DNA from: Pantoea sp. alder81
Lineage (GTDB): Bacteria > Pseudomonadota > Gammaproteobacteria > Enterobacterales > Enterobacteriaceae
DNA: 64,000 nt
NCBI RefSeq assembly: GCF_020179835.1
Contig: NZ_JAIUDA010000006.1
Coordinates: 186,001-250,000 of the forward strand
Direction of reading: 5' to 3'
Both the position numbers and the translations under genes were made by a program. Position 1 is the first letter of the stretch. Every line of letters begins with the position of its first letter. The notes under the pieces are model-generated. The model saw nothing but the letters and a program-made list of their open reading frames with translations, ran no database searches and was not told the DNA's origin. This document shows positions 12,128-22,621 of the stretch, piece after piece.

Positions 12128-12238
12128 ACTCATTCACCCCGGGCACGGACTTCTGTGAGCTTGCGGTAAGGGTGGGGGCCAGCTGCCTTGTGCGACTCAA
12201 ATTATTTTGGCTAAACACTTTTTGAGCACCTATGCTGA

Positions 12239-12261
12239 GGGCCGAGAAATCGGCCCTTTTT
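12239..12261 (+). terminator. Rho-independent terminator downstream of gcvP
   Basis: GGGCCGA / TCGGCCC with GAAA loop, then five T. It ends only 17 bases before the ygfF start and 8 bases before its Shine-Dalgarno, so ygfF expression must come from read-through or from a promoter lying before the terminator. Confidence 0.85.
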
Positions 12262-12277
12262 CTATTTTGGAGGCAAC

Positions 12278-13021
12278 ATGGATCTGGCATTAATCACCGG
12301 CGCCAGCCGTGGCATTGGACGCGCAACAGCCTTGATGCTGGCGCAGGCGGGTTATTGTGTTGCGGTTAACTATCGTAAGCGCGCCACTGAAGCTCAGCAG
12401 GTTGTGACCGAGATCGAAGCGCTGGGCGGCAGCGCCTTGGCCGTGCAGGCGGATATCGCCGATGAAGCTCAGGTCGTGCGCATGTTCCAACAGCTTGATC
12501 AGCATGCAGGCAGCCTGCGTGTACTGGTCAATAATGCTGGGATTTTGTTCACGCAGTGCCGGGTGGAAGATCTCAATGCGGAACGTATTCAGCGGGTGTT
12601 CGCCACCAATGTTACCGGTACGTTTATCTGCTGTCGTGAAGCGGTGAAGCGCATGAGCACCGATCACGGCGGGCAGGGCGGTTCGATTATCAATGTTTCT
12701 TCAGCGGCTGCACGTCTCGGTGCGCCGGGCGAGTATGTCGATTACGCGGCGTCAAAAGGGGCGATGGATACGTTAACCAAAGGCTTATCATTGGAAGTGG
12801 CGGCGCAAGGCATTCGCGTCAATAGCGTGCGGCCGGGCTTAATCTATACCGAAATGCACGCCGATGGCGGTGAACCAGGCAGAGTCGATCGCGTGGCCAG
12901 CTCACTGCCGATGCAGCGCGGCGGCCAGGCTGAAGAGATCGCCGCCGCGATTATCTGGCTGGCAAGCGATGCCGCTTCTTACGTCACCGGCACCTTTATC
13001 GATGCCGCAGGTGGCCGCTAA
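12278..13021 (+). CDS. ygfF: Short-chain dehydrogenase/reductase YgfF
   Basis: Classical SDR of 247 residues, the same length and highly similar to E. coli YgfF, its neighbour next to gcvP. Cofactor motif TGASRGIGRA (about 7-16), NNAG (about 84-87), catalytic Ser in NVSSAAARLG (about 141), and YxxxK as YAASK (about 158). The physiological substrate is not known; E. coli YgfF is only a predicted NAD(P) oxidoreductase. GGAGG five bases before the ATG is a strong RBS. Confidence 0.92.
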   Translation: MDLALITGASRGIGRATALMLAQAGYCVAVNYRKRATEAQQVVTEIEALGGSALAVQADIADEAQVVRMFQQLDQHAGSLRVLVNNAGILFTQCRVEDLNAERIQRVFATNVTGTFICCREAVKRMSTDHGGQGGSIINVSSAAARLGAPGEYVDYAASKGAMDTLTKGLSLEVAAQGIRVNSVRPGLIYTEMHADGGEPGRVDRVASSLPMQRGGQAEEIAAAIIWLASDAASYVTGTFIDAAGGR

Positions 13022-13198
13022 TCCTCTGATTTAATCATCGAAACTGAGGCAGCGTGACCCAGAGCGCTGCTATCAGCCATTGGTCACACTCCTGTCACAA
13101 TATTATTTTAGCGTACATGTGTACTCTGAAATTTTTCCCGGTTACTCTGATGTTCATAAAAAACACAGTTCTTACACCGTTATCCAGGAATGAAGCGC

Positions 13199-13852
13199 AT
13201 GGCAAAGAATCGAATTATCGCTCAGGGCTACTCGCTAGCCGAAGAGATCGCCAACAGCATTAGCCATGGAATCGGCTGCATTTTTGGCATTGTTGGTTTG
13301 GTGTTGCTATTAACACAAGCGGTTGAAATGCGTGCCGATGTCACCGCAATCACCAGCTACAGCCTGTATGGCGGCAGTATGATACTGCTGTTCCTCGCTT
13401 CAACGCTGTATCACGCCATTCCGCATCAGAAGGCCAAGCCCTGGCTAAAGAAATTTGACCACTGCGCTATCTATCTTTTGATAGCGGGCACCTACACGCC
13501 GTTCCTCATGGTTGGCTTGAAATCGCCGCTGGCACAAGGGTTGATGGTGGTGATCTGGAGTCTGGCACTGCTTGGGATCATTTTTAAACTAACCATTGCC
13601 CACCGCTTTAAAGTGCTGTCATTAGTGACCTATCTCAGTATGGGCTGGCTATCGCTGGTGGTGATTTATCAGTTGGCGACCAGGCTTTCTGCGGGCGGCG
13701 TCTGGCTGTTAGCTGCCGGTGGGATTGTCTACTCGCTGGGTGTGATTTTCTATGTCTCACGCCGAATCCCTTATAACCACGCTATCTGGCATGGCTTTGT
13801 GCTGGGCGGCAGCGTTTTACACTTCTGTGCGATCTACTTTTATGTTGCCTAA
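13199..13852 (+). CDS. yqfA: Hemolysin III family membrane protein (YqfA/TrhA)
   Basis: PAQR/hemolysin III family protein with seven predicted transmembrane segments, about 217 residues. Signature stretches [19 protein letters not shown] and [16 protein letters not shown] carry the conserved His/Asp metal residues of the superfamily. E. coli YqfA (TrhA) is implicated in membrane energetics and fatty-acid homeostasis rather than haemolysis. The ATG at 13199 is chosen over the one at 13190 because the AGGA at 13186-13189 abuts the latter. Convergent with ygfZ; a composite palindromic repeat lies between. Confidence 0.9.
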   Translation: MAKNRIIAQGYSLAEEIANSISHGIGCIFGIVGLVLLLTQAVEMRADVTAITSYSLYGGSMILLFLASTLYHAIPHQKAKPWLKKFDHCAIYLLIAGTYTPFLMVGLKSPLAQGLMVVIWSLALLGIIFKLTIAHRFKVLSLVTYLSMGWLSLVVIYQLATRLSAGGVWLLAAGGIVYSLGVIFYVSRRIPYNHAIWHGFVLGGSVLHFCAIYFYVA

Positions 13853-13907
13853 GCTTGCTGCGAAGTCGCCATAAGTGATGTCATCAACCGGGTGAGATAT
13901 TCGGCCA

Positions 13908-13969
13908 GGTCGCCATGAATGGCGACCCTACGGGGATGGGGTTTTGTAGGGTGCGCATTTATGCGCACC
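13908..13969. repeat. Composite palindromic intergenic repeat, copy 1
   Basis: Two perfect 9-bp hairpins. GGTCGCCAT / ATGGCGACC (13908-13927) is followed by CCCTAC, a spacer, GTAGGG and then GGTGCGCAT / ATGCGCACC (13950-13969). CCCTAC and GTAGGG can also pair with each other. Sits between convergent yqfA and ygfZ. Further copies at 51,322, 61,892 and 46,799, half-copies at 40,678 and 22,622. Confidence 0.85.
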
Positions 13970-13980
13970 TGGAATGCAAA

Positions 13981-14964
13981 TCAATCGACCAGTGAATACG
14001 GCAGTGGCTGAATCGTCAGCTTCCCACCTTCATCGCCTTCTACGCGCAGCACGCTGTCCGGCTCCAGATCGTTATTCATCACCACCTGCACCCACACGCT
14101 GCCGTCATCCAGCTGCACGCCGCTCAATACGGTGCCGGTACGACGCCACTTATCACCCATCTGCAGCTCCATCGAGCCGCCCGCTTCCGGGACTTTGCTG
14201 GCGTTGCCCGCTAGCCAGTAAAGCGCACGCTTGTTGGCACCACGGAATTTGGCACGCGCCACCATCTCCTGACCGGTATAACAGCCTTTCTTGAAGCTGA
14301 TGGCGTCAAGCGCCTGTAAGTTGGTTGCCTGCGGAATCAACTGCGCGCTGGTGGTCGTTTCAATAACAGGAATGCCAGCTTCAATATCCAATGCCAGCCA
14401 TTGGATGCTGTCATTGAGCTGCGCTGCACCGGCTAACTTCTCTTTCAAAGCTTCAGCCTGCGCCAGCGTGGTGACCAGCAGGAAGCGTTCGGCAGGATGT
14501 TCAAACCACAACAACGTGCTTTCATCTTGCTGAACCACCGGCGTTTCTGCATCCGGCAAGGTGGCAAACACATCGGCCAGTGCCGCGCGCGCCTGGAAAC
14601 CGGCCACGCCAAGCAGCACTGCATCATCATCGGGTGCGATGGTGACTTTAGCGAACACCGCGTATTTCTTCAGTTCGTTAAGCTGCTGTTCACGCAGGTT
14701 GCGGCGCACAATATAGGCGTAACCTTCGCCGCGGTGGAACAGACGCAGGTTGCTCCACATCTTACCTTTGGCGTCGCAATGGGCGGCCGGACGATGTTGG
14801 GTCTCACCCATCGCCGCAACATCCAAAGTGACCTGACCCTGCAAATATGACGTGCTGTCTTTGCCCTGCACAGACACCAGCGCCCACTCGTCGAGAGAGA
14901 CCAGGGTTAATGGCAGGCGTGACGATGCGGCAGGCTGGCGTGGCGGAAGGGTGAAAATCGGCAT
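13981..14964 (-). CDS. ygfZ: tRNA-modifying/Fe-S maturation protein YgfZ
   Basis: Folate-binding protein related to GcvT, needed for full activity of some Fe-S enzymes including MiaB. 327 residues from the ATG at 14964 ([11 protein letters not shown]), matching E. coli (326); the frame is open to 15051 but the extra residues are not family-like. The diagnostic motif KKGCYTGQE with its conserved Cys is present (about 227-235). Divergent from sdhE across 218 bp. Confidence 0.94.
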   Translation of the reverse strand: MPIFTLPPRQPAASSRLPLTLVSLDEWALVSVQGKDSTSYLQGQVTLDVAAMGETQHRPAAHCDAKGKMWSNLRLFHRGEGYAYIVRRNLREQQLNELKKYAVFAKVTIAPDDDAVLLGVAGFQARAALADVFATLPDAETPVVQQDESTLLWFEHPAERFLLVTTLAQAEALKEKLAGAAQLNDSIQWLALDIEAGIPVIETTTSAQLIPQATNLQALDAISFKKGCYTGQEMVARAKFRGANKRALYWLAGNASKVPEAGGSMELQMGDKWRRTGTVLSGVQLDDGSVWVQVVMNNDLEPDSVLRVEGDEGGKLTIQPLPYSLVD

Positions 14965-15182
14965 GTGTGCATCCTGATTAATTTTAATATTGCTTCCAAT
15001 GTTAAAAGAGCAGTGCCGCATTGCAACCTCTTTACCGATTCTGGCGCACAAATCGCGTGATAACCCTGTAATAGGTAGCGCTGCTGTACGTCATATCACT
15101 CAGCATTTAGCGCTGCGCCTGCAGGCAGTGAAAAAAGCAGGTACACTGAGCGCCACTGTTTTCAGCCATGGAAAAAAGACAC

Positions 15183-15449
15183 ATGGAAATTCATGATAAA
15201 GCTCGCGTTCAGTGGGCGTGCCGTCGCGGCATGCTGGAGCTGGATGTCTCCATCATGCCGTTCTTCAAATACGAATATGACTCGCTCACTGACACCGATA
15301 AGCAGGTGTTTATTGCTCTGCTCAAGAGTGACGATCCTGACCTGTTCAACTGGTTGATGAACCACGGTGAACCCGCCGATCCAGAGTTCAAACGCATGGT
15401 GCAACTGATTCAGCAGCGCAACCGTGAACGCGGTCCGGTTCCAATGTGA
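15183..15449 (+). CDS. sdhE: FAD assembly factor SdhE
   Basis: 88-residue helical protein that promotes covalent flavinylation of succinate dehydrogenase SdhA (and fumarate reductase). The invariant RGMxELD motif is present as [16 protein letters not shown]. Start at 15183 chosen by length and alignment to E. coli SdhE; an in-frame ATG at 15168 is also possible. Overlaps the next gene, cptA, by about 26 bases, as expected for a co-translated pair. Confidence 0.95.
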   Translation: MEIHDKARVQWACRRGMLELDVSIMPFFKYEYDSLTDTDKQVFIALLKSDDPDLFNWLMNHGEPADPEFKRMVQLIQQRNRERGPVPM

Positions 15450-15843
15450 TGTGCAGCCGTCACGCAGCGCCCGGGCGCTCAATGTGACGCTGTTTTTGCT
15501 GGTTTCGGTTTGGCTGCTGAGCCTTGAGTGGCCCGATGGCTGGACGTGGGGCAAAATCCCACTGTTGGTTCTGATGCTGCTGGAGTGCGGGCGCAATGAG
15601 CGTCTTCTCAGGCAGCGCACAGGCCGCTTAATGCTGGATGAACAGGGTGACTGGCACTGGGGTGGAACGCGCTGGAAATTGGCGCGGCAGGCAGACTGGT
15701 TGCCCTTCGGCGTACTGTTGACGTTGCAAAACCAGCAGGGCAAGCGCTGGCGGCTGTGGTTGATGATGGATAACCTGCCGCCCTATGCGTGGCGTACGTT
15801 ACGCGCCTGCTGTTTTCTGCGTGATGGGGATGTGCCGCGCTAG
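15424..15843 (+). CDS. cptA: CptA/YgfX family inner-membrane protein
   Basis: 139 residues if it starts at the GTG at 15424. Two hydrophobic helices near the N-terminus (about 20-38 and 45-55) and a soluble C-terminal part ending in a conserved [21 protein letters not shown] segment. E. coli YgfX/CptA partners SdhE and has been described both as a toxin acting on MreB/FtsZ and as a membrane partner of SdhE; the toxin role is disputed. The exact start is uncertain because no strong RBS is visible inside sdhE. Its stop interlocks with the fldB stop in CTAG (15840-15843). Confidence 0.8.
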   Translation: MNAVRFQCDVQPSRSARALNVTLFLLVSVWLLSLEWPDGWTWGKIPLLVLMLLECGRNERLLRQRTGRLMLDEQGDWHWGGTRWKLARQADWLPFGVLLTLQNQQGKRWRLWLMMDNLPPYAWRTLRACCFLRDGDVPR

Positions 15844-16358
15844 AGCAGTGCAGCCGTTTCCGTCAAAATCTGTTCGCACCACTGTTCGACACGATCTTCA
15901 CTCAGTTCAAACTGATTCACATCATCAAGAGCCAGGCCAACAAACTGGGTGCCGTCTGCAGTAAGTGGCTTTTTGCTGGCAAACTCATAGCCTTCCAGCG
16001 GCCAGTAACCGACAAACTGCACGCCCATCGGCTGCAGCAATTCATGCAGCATGCCGAGTGCATCTAAGAACCATTCTGAATATTCGGCCTGATCGCCCAT
16101 GCCGTACAGCGCGACAATTTTTCCCTGCAAATTCAGCGCGGGCAGTTGCTGCCACACTGCTTCCCAGTCTTCCTGCAACTCACCGAAATCCCAGGTGGGA
16201 ATGCCGAGGATCAGCAAATCGTACTGCTCCATCAGCGAGGGATCCTCATCTTTGAGGTTGTGCAGCGTGACTAATTCTTCACCGATAAAATCGCGAATCT
16301 TCTCCGCCGTCATCTCGGTGTAACAGGTACTTGAACCGTAAAACAGACCGATATTCAT
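15840..16358 (-). CDS. fldB: Flavodoxin 2
   Basis: Long-chain FMN flavodoxin, 172 residues (E. coli FldB 173). The FMN phosphate loop is YGSSTCYTE (about 6-15), and the isoalloxazine-flanking segments [12 protein letters not shown] and [13 protein letters not shown] are clear. Start taken at 16358 (MNIGLFYG); upstream codons to 16559 lie in the xerD region and are not flavodoxin. Convergent with cptA, divergent from xerD. Confidence 0.95.
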   Translation of the reverse strand: MNIGLFYGSSTCYTEMTAEKIRDFIGEELVTLHNLKDEDPSLMEQYDLLILGIPTWDFGELQEDWEAVWQQLPALNLQGKIVALYGMGDQAEYSEWFLDALGMLHELLQPMGVQFVGYWPLEGYEFASKKPLTADGTQFVGLALDDVNQFELSEDRVEQWCEQILTETAALL

Positions 16359-16460
16359 GCAATTAATGCTCTGACTGAAACTCACTTTGGCGCAATTGTA
16401 CCAGAAGCAGGTGACTTTCAGGCATAATGAGCACGATTTCACACGTGTTTGGGGGGAACC

Positions 16461-17354
16461 GTGCAGGATAGCGATCTGATTGAACAATTTCTGGATGCGC
16501 TCTGGATTGAGCGTAACCTGGCGCAAAATACCCTTGCGTCCTACCGCCAGGATTTGCAAACGCTCACCGGCTGGTTACACCACCACGAACGCACGCTGCT
16601 GACGCTGGAAGCACTCGATCTTCAGCAATTTCTCGCCGAACGCGTCGAAGGCGGCTACAAGGCCACCAGTTCTGCGCGCACGCTCAGCGCGATGCGCCGC
16701 CTGTTTCAATATCTCTATCGCGAAAAGCTGCGCAGTGACGACCCCAGCGCACTGCTCTCCGCACCTAAACTGCCGCAGCGATTGCCAAAAGACCTCAGTG
16801 AAAACCAGGTAGAGCGTCTGCTGCAGGCACCGAGTATTGATGTGCCGCTTGAGCTACGTGACAAGGCGATGCTGGAACTGCTGTATGCCACCGGTTTACG
16901 TGTTTCGGAGCTGGTAGGCTTAACCCTTAGCGACATCAGTTTGCGCCAGGGCGTGGTGCGCGTGATTGGTAAAGGTAACAAAGAGCGACTTGTGCCATTA
17001 GGTGAAGAAGCGATTTACTGGCTGGAGCACTATATGGCGCACGGTCGGCCGTGGTTGTTGAATGGGCAAACGCTGGATGTGATGTTCCCCAGTAACCGCG
17101 CGCAACAAATGACGCGTCAGACTTTCTGGCATCGCATCAAACACTATGCCACCCTTGCCGGTATCGACAGCGAAAAGCTATCACCACACGTGCTTCGTCA
17201 CGCATTTGCCACACATTTACTGAACCACGGTGCGGATTTGCGCGTCGTACAGATGTTGCTGGGACACAGCGATCTCTCCACCACCCAAATTTATACGCAC
17301 GTGGCCACTGAGCGCCTGCGTCAGTTACATCAACAGCATCATCCGCGTGCGTGA
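16461..17354 (+). CDS. xerD: Site-specific tyrosine recombinase XerD
   Basis: Resolves chromosome dimers at dif together with XerC under FtsK control. 297 residues from the GTG at 16461, which has GGGGGG four bases upstream; a TTG at 16449 would add four residues but falls before that RBS. Catalytic residues in place: Arg147 (TGLRVSEL), Lys in [10 protein letters not shown], His and Arg in [10 protein letters not shown], His in LLGHSDL, nucleophile Tyr278 (QIYTHV). Followed by dsbC and recJ as in E. coli. Confidence 0.97.
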   Translation: MQDSDLIEQFLDALWIERNLAQNTLASYRQDLQTLTGWLHHHERTLLTLEALDLQQFLAERVEGGYKATSSARTLSAMRRLFQYLYREKLRSDDPSALLSAPKLPQRLPKDLSENQVERLLQAPSIDVPLELRDKAMLELLYATGLRVSELVGLTLSDISLRQGVVRVIGKGNKERLVPLGEEAIYWLEHYMAHGRPWLLNGQTLDVMFPSNRAQQMTRQTFWHRIKHYATLAGIDSEKLSPHVLRHAFATHLLNHGADLRVVQMLLGHSDLSTTQIYTHVATERLRQLHQQHHPRA

Positions 17355-17376
17355 ACCGCGGCAACAAGGAATTGAG

Positions 17377-18090
17377 ATGAAAAAACAGTTAACGATGCTG
17401 GCATTACTGGTCAGCGCCTTTGCCGGTCTGGCTCACGCCGATGACAGCGACATTCAGCAAGCACTGAAAAAACTCGGTTTGCAGCAGACAGAGATTCAGC
17501 CTTCACCGCTGCCGGGCATGAAAACCGTGTTGACCGAAAGCGGCGTGCTGTACGTCTCTGAAGATGGCAAACACATGATTCAGGGCCCGTTGTACGATGT
17601 CAGCGGGGCACAACCGGTGAACGTCACCAATCAGCTGCTGGACAAAAAAATCACTGCGCTGGCGCCGGAAATGATCGTCTATAAAGCGCCGAAAGAGCAG
17701 CACGTGATTACCGTGTTTACCGACATCACCTGTGGCTACTGCCGTAAACTGCATGAGCAGATGGCCGACTACAACGCGCTGGGCATCACCGTGCGTTACC
17801 TCGCTTTCCCGCGTGAAGGTCTGCACGGCCAGGTGGAAAAAGCCATGCGCGCCATCTGGTGTAGCGCCGATCGCAACAAAGCCTTTGATGCGGCGATGAA
17901 AGGCGATGCGCCGCAGATGGATGCACCTGAAACCTGCAAAATCAATCTGGATAAGCACTATCAGCTGGGCATCCTGTACGGCATTCAGGGCACGCCAGCC
18001 ATTCTTACCGATACTGGCGCCATGATCCCTGGCTATCAGGGGCCGCAGGAGCTGAAACAGGTTCTTGATGGCCAGAAGCGGGGCGGTTAA
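17377..18090 (+). CDS. dsbC: Thiol:disulfide interchange protein DsbC
   Basis: Periplasmic disulfide isomerase kept reduced by DsbD. 237-residue precursor with a signal peptide (MKKQLTMLALLVSAFAGLAHA, cleaved after about residue 21), an N-terminal dimerisation domain, and a thioredoxin fold with active site Cys119-Gly-Tyr-Cys122. A second, structural Cys pair is in IWCSAD and ETCKIN. AAGGA six bases upstream fixes the ATG at 17377. Only 6 bp separate it from recJ. Confidence 0.97.
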   Translation: MKKQLTMLALLVSAFAGLAHADDSDIQQALKKLGLQQTEIQPSPLPGMKTVLTESGVLYVSEDGKHMIQGPLYDVSGAQPVNVTNQLLDKKITALAPEMIVYKAPKEQHVITVFTDITCGYCRKLHEQMADYNALGITVRYLAFPREGLHGQVEKAMRAIWCSADRNKAFDAAMKGDAPQMDAPETCKINLDKHYQLGILYGIQGTPAILTDTGAMIPGYQGPQELKQVLDGQKRGG

Positions 18091-18096
18091 TCCACA

Positions 18097-19824
18097 GTGA
18101 TGCATTCTGTCGAACTGCGTCGGCGCGAAATCCAGGCCGACGCCAGCTTACCTGATACCTTACCGCCGCTGCTGCGCCGCCTTTACCTGCAACGCGGTGT
18201 AAAAGAGGCCGCCGAACTTGAGCGTGGTGCCAAAAACCTGCTGCCGTGGCAAACGCTGGGTGGCATCGATCAAGCGGTAGCCTTGTTGCACCAGATGCTG
18301 GAAGCGGGCCGCCGTATTGTGGTGGTCGGTGATTTCGATGCCGATGGCGCGACCAGCACCGCATTGACGGTCTTAGCGCTGCGCAGCATGGGCGGCAACG
18401 TCGATTATCTGGTGCCCAACCGTTTTGAGGATGGCTACGGCCTGAGCCCTGAAGTGGTTGAGCAGGCGCGCGCGCGCGGTGCAGAGATGATTCTCACCGT
18501 GGATAACGGCATCTCTTCCCATGCAGGCGTGGAGACTGCCCATCAGCACGGTATTCCGGTGTTGGTCACCGATCACCACCTGCCTGGCGAAACGTTGCCA
18601 GATGCGGAAGCGATCGTTAACCCTAATCTCAATGACAGCGCCTTCCCTTCGCGTTCGTTAGCGGGCGTGGGCGTGGCGTTTTATCTGATGCTGGCGCTGC
18701 GTGCGCATCTGCGGCTGCAAAACTGGTTTATCGAGGGCAGAACGGAACCCAACCTGGCGGAGTGGCTGGATTTGGTGGCGCTGGGCACTGTCGCTGACGT
18801 CGTGCCGCTGGATGCCAATAACCGCATTCTGGTGTGGCAGGGCTTAAGCCGCATTCGCGCCGGAAAATGTCGAGCCGGGATTCGCGCGCTGCTGGAGATC
18901 GCCAACCGTGATGCACGCCAACTGGCGGCCAGCGATCTTGGTTTTGCCGTTGGGCCTCGCCTCAACGCGGCGGGTCGACTGGATGATATGTCGGTCGGCG
19001 TGGCACTGTTGCTCACCGAAGACATTGCGCAGGCGCGCATGCTCGCCAACGAGCTTGATGCGCTGAATCAAACGCGCAAAGAGATTGAGCAGGGCATGAA
19101 GAGTGAAGCGCTGGCGCTGTGCGATGAGCTGGAGCGTCAGCACACCGATTTGCCGCTCGGTCTGGCTTTCTATCACCCCGAGTGGCATCAGGGTGTGGTC
19201 GGTATTTTGGCCTCACGCCTGAAAGAGCGTTTCCATCGTCCGGTGATCGCCTTTGCGCCAGCTGGCGATGGCACGCTGAAAGGTTCAGGTCGCTCGATCG
19301 CTGGCTTGCACCTGCGCGATGCACTGGAGCGTCTCGACACGCTTTATCCCGGAATGATGATCAAGTTCGGCGGTCACGCGATGGCGGCGGGCTTGTCGCT
19401 GGAAACGGAGAAATACGATCTGTTCCGCGAGCGTTTTGCCGCGCTGATCGACGAATGGCTGGATGGCGAAGCTTTGCAGGGTGTCATCTGGTCCGATGGC
19501 GAACTGCATGCACAGGAGTTCACGCTGCATACCGCTGAAATGCTGCGTGAAGCCGGTCCCTGGGGCCAGGCATTCCCCGAGCCGGTGTTCGACGGCCACT
19601 TCAAACTGCTGCAACAGAAGTTGGTGGGTGAACGTCATCTCAAGGTGATGATTGAGCCACTGGGCGGCGGTCCGCTGCTGGACGGCATTGCGTTTAACGT
19701 CGATACCACTTTGTGGCCTGACACCAGCGTGCGTCAGGTGAAGCTGGCCTATAAACTGGATATCAACGAATACCGCGGCAACCGCTCGGTTCAGCTGATC
19801 ATTGACCACATCTGGCCGGTATAA
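18097..19824 (+). CDS. recJ: Single-stranded-DNA-specific exonuclease RecJ
   Basis: 5'-3' ssDNA exonuclease of recombination and mismatch repair. 575 residues (E. coli 577). DHH-family motifs: GDFDADGATSTA (motif I), TVDNGISS (motif II), TDHHLPG with Asp159-His160-His161 (motif III), and the DHHA1 region KFGGHAMAAGLS. Start taken as GTG at 18097, aligning exactly with the E. coli N-terminus; the next codon is ATG and could also serve. Confidence 0.97.
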   Translation: MMHSVELRRREIQADASLPDTLPPLLRRLYLQRGVKEAAELERGAKNLLPWQTLGGIDQAVALLHQMLEAGRRIVVVGDFDADGATSTALTVLALRSMGGNVDYLVPNRFEDGYGLSPEVVEQARARGAEMILTVDNGISSHAGVETAHQHGIPVLVTDHHLPGETLPDAEAIVNPNLNDSAFPSRSLAGVGVAFYLMLALRAHLRLQNWFIEGRTEPNLAEWLDLVALGTVADVVPLDANNRILVWQGLSRIRAGKCRAGIRALLEIANRDARQLAASDLGFAVGPRLNAAGRLDDMSVGVALLLTEDIAQARMLANELDALNQTRKEIEQGMKSEALALCDELERQHTDLPLGLAFYHPEWHQGVVGILASRLKERFHRPVIAFAPAGDGTLKGSGRSIAGLHLRDALERLDTLYPGMMIKFGGHAMAAGLSLETEKYDLFRERFAALIDEWLDGEALQGVIWSDGELHAQEFTLHTAEMLREAGPWGQAFPEPVFDGHFKLLQQKLVGERHLKVMIEPLGGGPLLDGIAFNVDTTLWPDTSVRQVKLAYKLDINEYRGNRSVQLIIDHIWPV

Positions 19825-19946
19825 CCGCGCAATCTGTTGCGCTATCTCGCACACCTGCAATGCTACAAAGTACGCGCAGTTTCGGGTAAACTAGCGCGTT
19901 ACTTTTTATCCCCTTTCACCGAATCGTCAAAAAAGACTGAAAAGCC

Positions 19947-21045
19947 ATGTTTGAAATTAATCCGGTCAAAAATCGTATTCAAGACCTCACCGAGCGCAGC
20001 GACGTTCTTAGGGGGTATCTTTGACTATGATGCCAAGAAAGAACGCCTCGAAGAAGTAAACGCCGAGCTGGAACAGCCTGACGTCTGGAACGAACCTGAA
20101 CGCGCGCAGGCGCTGGGTAAAGAACGCGCTTCCCTCGAAGCCGTGGTGGAAACCTTAGACCTGATGACTCAAGGCCTGGAAGATGTACAGGGCTTGCTGG
20201 ATCTGGCCGTTGAAGCCGACGACGAAGAGACCTTCAACGAAGCCGTTGCTGAGCTGGATGTGCTCGAAGTGAAGCTGGGCGAACTCGAATTCCGTCGCAT
20301 GTTCTCAGGCGAGTATGACAGCGCCGACTGCTACATGGATATTCAGGCTGGTTCTGGCGGTACTGAAGCGCAAGACTGGGCCAGCATGCTGCTGCGCATG
20401 TACCTGCGTTGGGCGGAAGCCAAAGGTTATAAAACCGAAATTATCGAAGAGTCAGACGGTGAAGTGGCCGGGACTAAATCCGCCACCATTAAAATCATCG
20501 GTGACTACGCGTTTGGCTGGCTGCGTACCGAAACCGGCGTCCATCGCCTGGTGCGTAAGAGTCCATTTGACTCCGGCGGCCGTCGTCATACCTCATTCAG
20601 TTCGGTGTTTATCTACCCGGAAGTGGATGACAATATCGATATCGACATCAATCCAGCCGATCTGCGTATCGACGTTTACCGTGCCTCGGGTGCGGGTGGT
20701 CAGCACGTAAACAAAACCGAGTCTGCGGTGCGTATTACCCACTTGCCGACCAACATTGTGGTGCAGTGCCAGAACGACCGTTCACAGCACAAGAACAAAG
20801 ATCAGGCTTTCAAGCAGTTGCGTGCGAAGCTGTACGAATATGAGATGCAGAAGAAAAACGCTGACAAGCAGGCCGCGGAAGATAACAAATCCGATATCGG
20901 CTGGGGCAGTCAGATTCGCTCATACGTACTCGACGATTCACGTATCAAAGATCTGCGCACTGGCGTAGAGACGCGCAACACGCAAGCGGTACTGGATGGC
21001 GACATCGACCGCTTCATTGAAGCAAGTTTAAAAGCAGGGTTATAA
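19947..21045 (+). CDS. prfB: Peptide chain release factor RF2, with programmed +1 frameshift
   Basis: Terminates translation at UGA and UAA. Starts with ATG at 19947 ([11 protein letters not shown]); codon 26 is an in-frame TGA at 20022-20024, after which translation must slip +1 to continue from 20023 to the stop at 21045. The product is 365 residues, as in E. coli. The SPF tripeptide that recognises the stop codon is in RKSPFDSGG and the catalytic GGQ in SGAGGQHVN. Residue 246 is Ala (YRASGAGGQ), the common and more active form, not the Thr of E. coli K-12. lysS follows after 9 bp. Confidence 0.97.
20010..20025 (+). promoter_or_regulatory. prfB programmed frameshift site
   Basis: AGGGGG (internal Shine-Dalgarno) - TAT - CTT TGA C, the conserved RF2 autoregulation signal. 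Low RF2 leaves the ribosome paused at TGA and promotes slippage from CTT to TTT. Confidence 0.97.
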
Positions 21046-21054
21046 GGAACCGAC

Positions 21055-22575
21055 ATGTCTGAACAACAACCGCAGAGCGCTGATGCCGCCCTAGAGTTAA
21101 ACAACGAACTGAAAGCGCGTCGCGAAAAACTCAGCGCGCTGCGTGAAAAGGGCATCGCGTTTCCTAACGATTTCCGTCGCGATACCACGTCTGATCTGCT
21201 GCACGCCAGCTATGACGCCAAAGAGAACGAAGAGCTGGAAGCGCTCGGCGTTGAAGTGAGCGTGGCCGGTCGTATGATGACCCGTCGCATCATGGGTAAA
21301 GCCTCTTTTGCTACGCTGCAGGACGTTGGCGGCCAGATTCAGATCTACGTTTCACGTGACGATCTGCCAGAAGGCGTCTACAACGAGCAGTTCAAAAAGT
21401 GGGATCTGGGCGATATCCTCGGCGCACGCGGTAAGCTGTTCAAGACCAAAACCGGTGAGCTGTCGATCCACATCACTGAACTGCGTTTGTTGACCAAAGC
21501 GCTGCGTCCACTGCCGGATAAATTCCACGGCCTGGCCGATCAGGAAACTCGTTACCGTCAGCGTTATCTGGATCTGATCTCTAACGATGATTCCCGTCAC
21601 ACCTTCAAAGTGCGTTCTAAAATCATGGCCGGCATCCGTCAGTTCATGGTTAACCGCGACTTTATGGAAGTTGAAACCCCAATGATGCAGGTGATCCCTG
21701 GCGGCGCGTCAGCCCGTCCGTTCATCACCCATCACAATGCGCTCGACATCGACATGTACCTGCGTATTGCACCAGAGCTGTACCTGAAGCGCTTGGTAGT
21801 GGGCGGTTTCGATCGCGTGTTCGAGATCAACCGTAACTTCCGTAACGAAGGTATTTCGCCACGTCATAACCCAGAGTTCACCATGATGGAACTCTATATG
21901 GCGTATGCGGATTACAAAGATCTGATCGAACTCACCGAAAGTCTGTTCCGCACCCTGGCGCAGGACGTGTTGGGCACCACAGAAGTGCCTTACGGTGACC
22001 ACAGCTTCGATTTCGGCAAGCCGTTTGAGAAGCTCACCATGCGTGAAGCGATCAAGAAATACCGTCCGGAAACTGACCTGAGCGATCTGGAAGACTTTGA
22101 TAAAGCAGTCGCGATTGCGCACTCGCTGCACATCAAAGTTGAGAAGAGCTGGGGTCTGGGCCGCGTAGTGACTGAGATCTTCGAAGAGACCGCCGAAGCG
22201 CACCTGATTCAGCCAACCTTCATCACCGAATACCCGGCTGAAGTGTCACCGCTGGCACGTCGTAACGACGAGAACCCGGAAATCACTGACCGCTTCGAGT
22301 TCTTCATCGGCGGCCGTGAAATCGGTAACGGCTTCTCCGAGCTGAACGATGCAGAAGATCAGGCTGAGCGTTTCCTGCAGCAGGTTAACGCCAAAGATGC
22401 AGGCGATGACGAAGCGATGTTCTACGACGAAGACTACGTTACCGCGCTGGAGCACGGCCTGCCGCCAACTGCAGGCCTGGGCATCGGTATCGACCGTATG
22501 GTGATGCTGTTCACCAACAGCCACACCATCCGCGACGTGATCCTGTTCCCGGCACTGCGTCCAACCAGCAAGTAA
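21055..22575 (+). CDS. lysS: Lysyl-tRNA synthetase, class II
   Basis: Charges tRNA-Lys; cytosolic homodimer. 506 residues (E. coli LysS 505). OB-fold anticodon-binding domain (about 60-150), then the class II core with motif 2 ([20 protein letters not shown]) and motif 3 ([12 protein letters not shown]). Co-directional with prfB, the standard prfB-lysS operon, and closed by the terminator at 22622-22648. Confidence 0.98.
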   Translation: MSEQQPQSADAALELNNELKARREKLSALREKGIAFPNDFRRDTTSDLLHASYDAKENEELEALGVEVSVAGRMMTRRIMGKASFATLQDVGGQIQIYVSRDDLPEGVYNEQFKKWDLGDILGARGKLFKTKTGELSIHITELRLLTKALRPLPDKFHGLADQETRYRQRYLDLISNDDSRHTFKVRSKIMAGIRQFMVNRDFMEVETPMMQVIPGGASARPFITHHNALDIDMYLRIAPELYLKRLVVGGFDRVFEINRNFRNEGISPRHNPEFTMMELYMAYADYKDLIELTESLFRTLAQDVLGTTEVPYGDHSFDFGKPFEKLTMREAIKKYRPETDLSDLEDFDKAVAIAHSLHIKVEKSWGLGRVVTEIFEETAEAHLIQPTFITEYPAEVSPLARRNDENPEITDRFEFFIGGREIGNGFSELNDAEDQAERFLQQVNAKDAGDDEAMFYDEDYVTALEHGLPPTAGLGIGIDRMVMLFTNSHTIRDVILFPALRPTSK

Positions 22576-22621
22576 GGCAAATCGGTGCGCATAAATCCGC
22601 GTACTTTGCCGTAAGCCTTAG

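Noticed and set aside
13112..13123. GTACA-TG-TGTAC inverted repeat upstream of yqfA
   Set aside because: Short arms, single occurrence and no known family match; not enough to call a site.
13908..13969. Interpreting the hairpin repeats as a CRISPR array or attachment site
   Set aside because: Units are dispersed over tens of kilobases, not tandem, with no spacers or cas genes and no integrase or flanking direct repeats.
19837..19946. Upstream extension of the long prfB frame
   Set aside because: It is the +1 frame continuing upstream of the frameshift; the true start is the ATG at 19947 in the zero frame.
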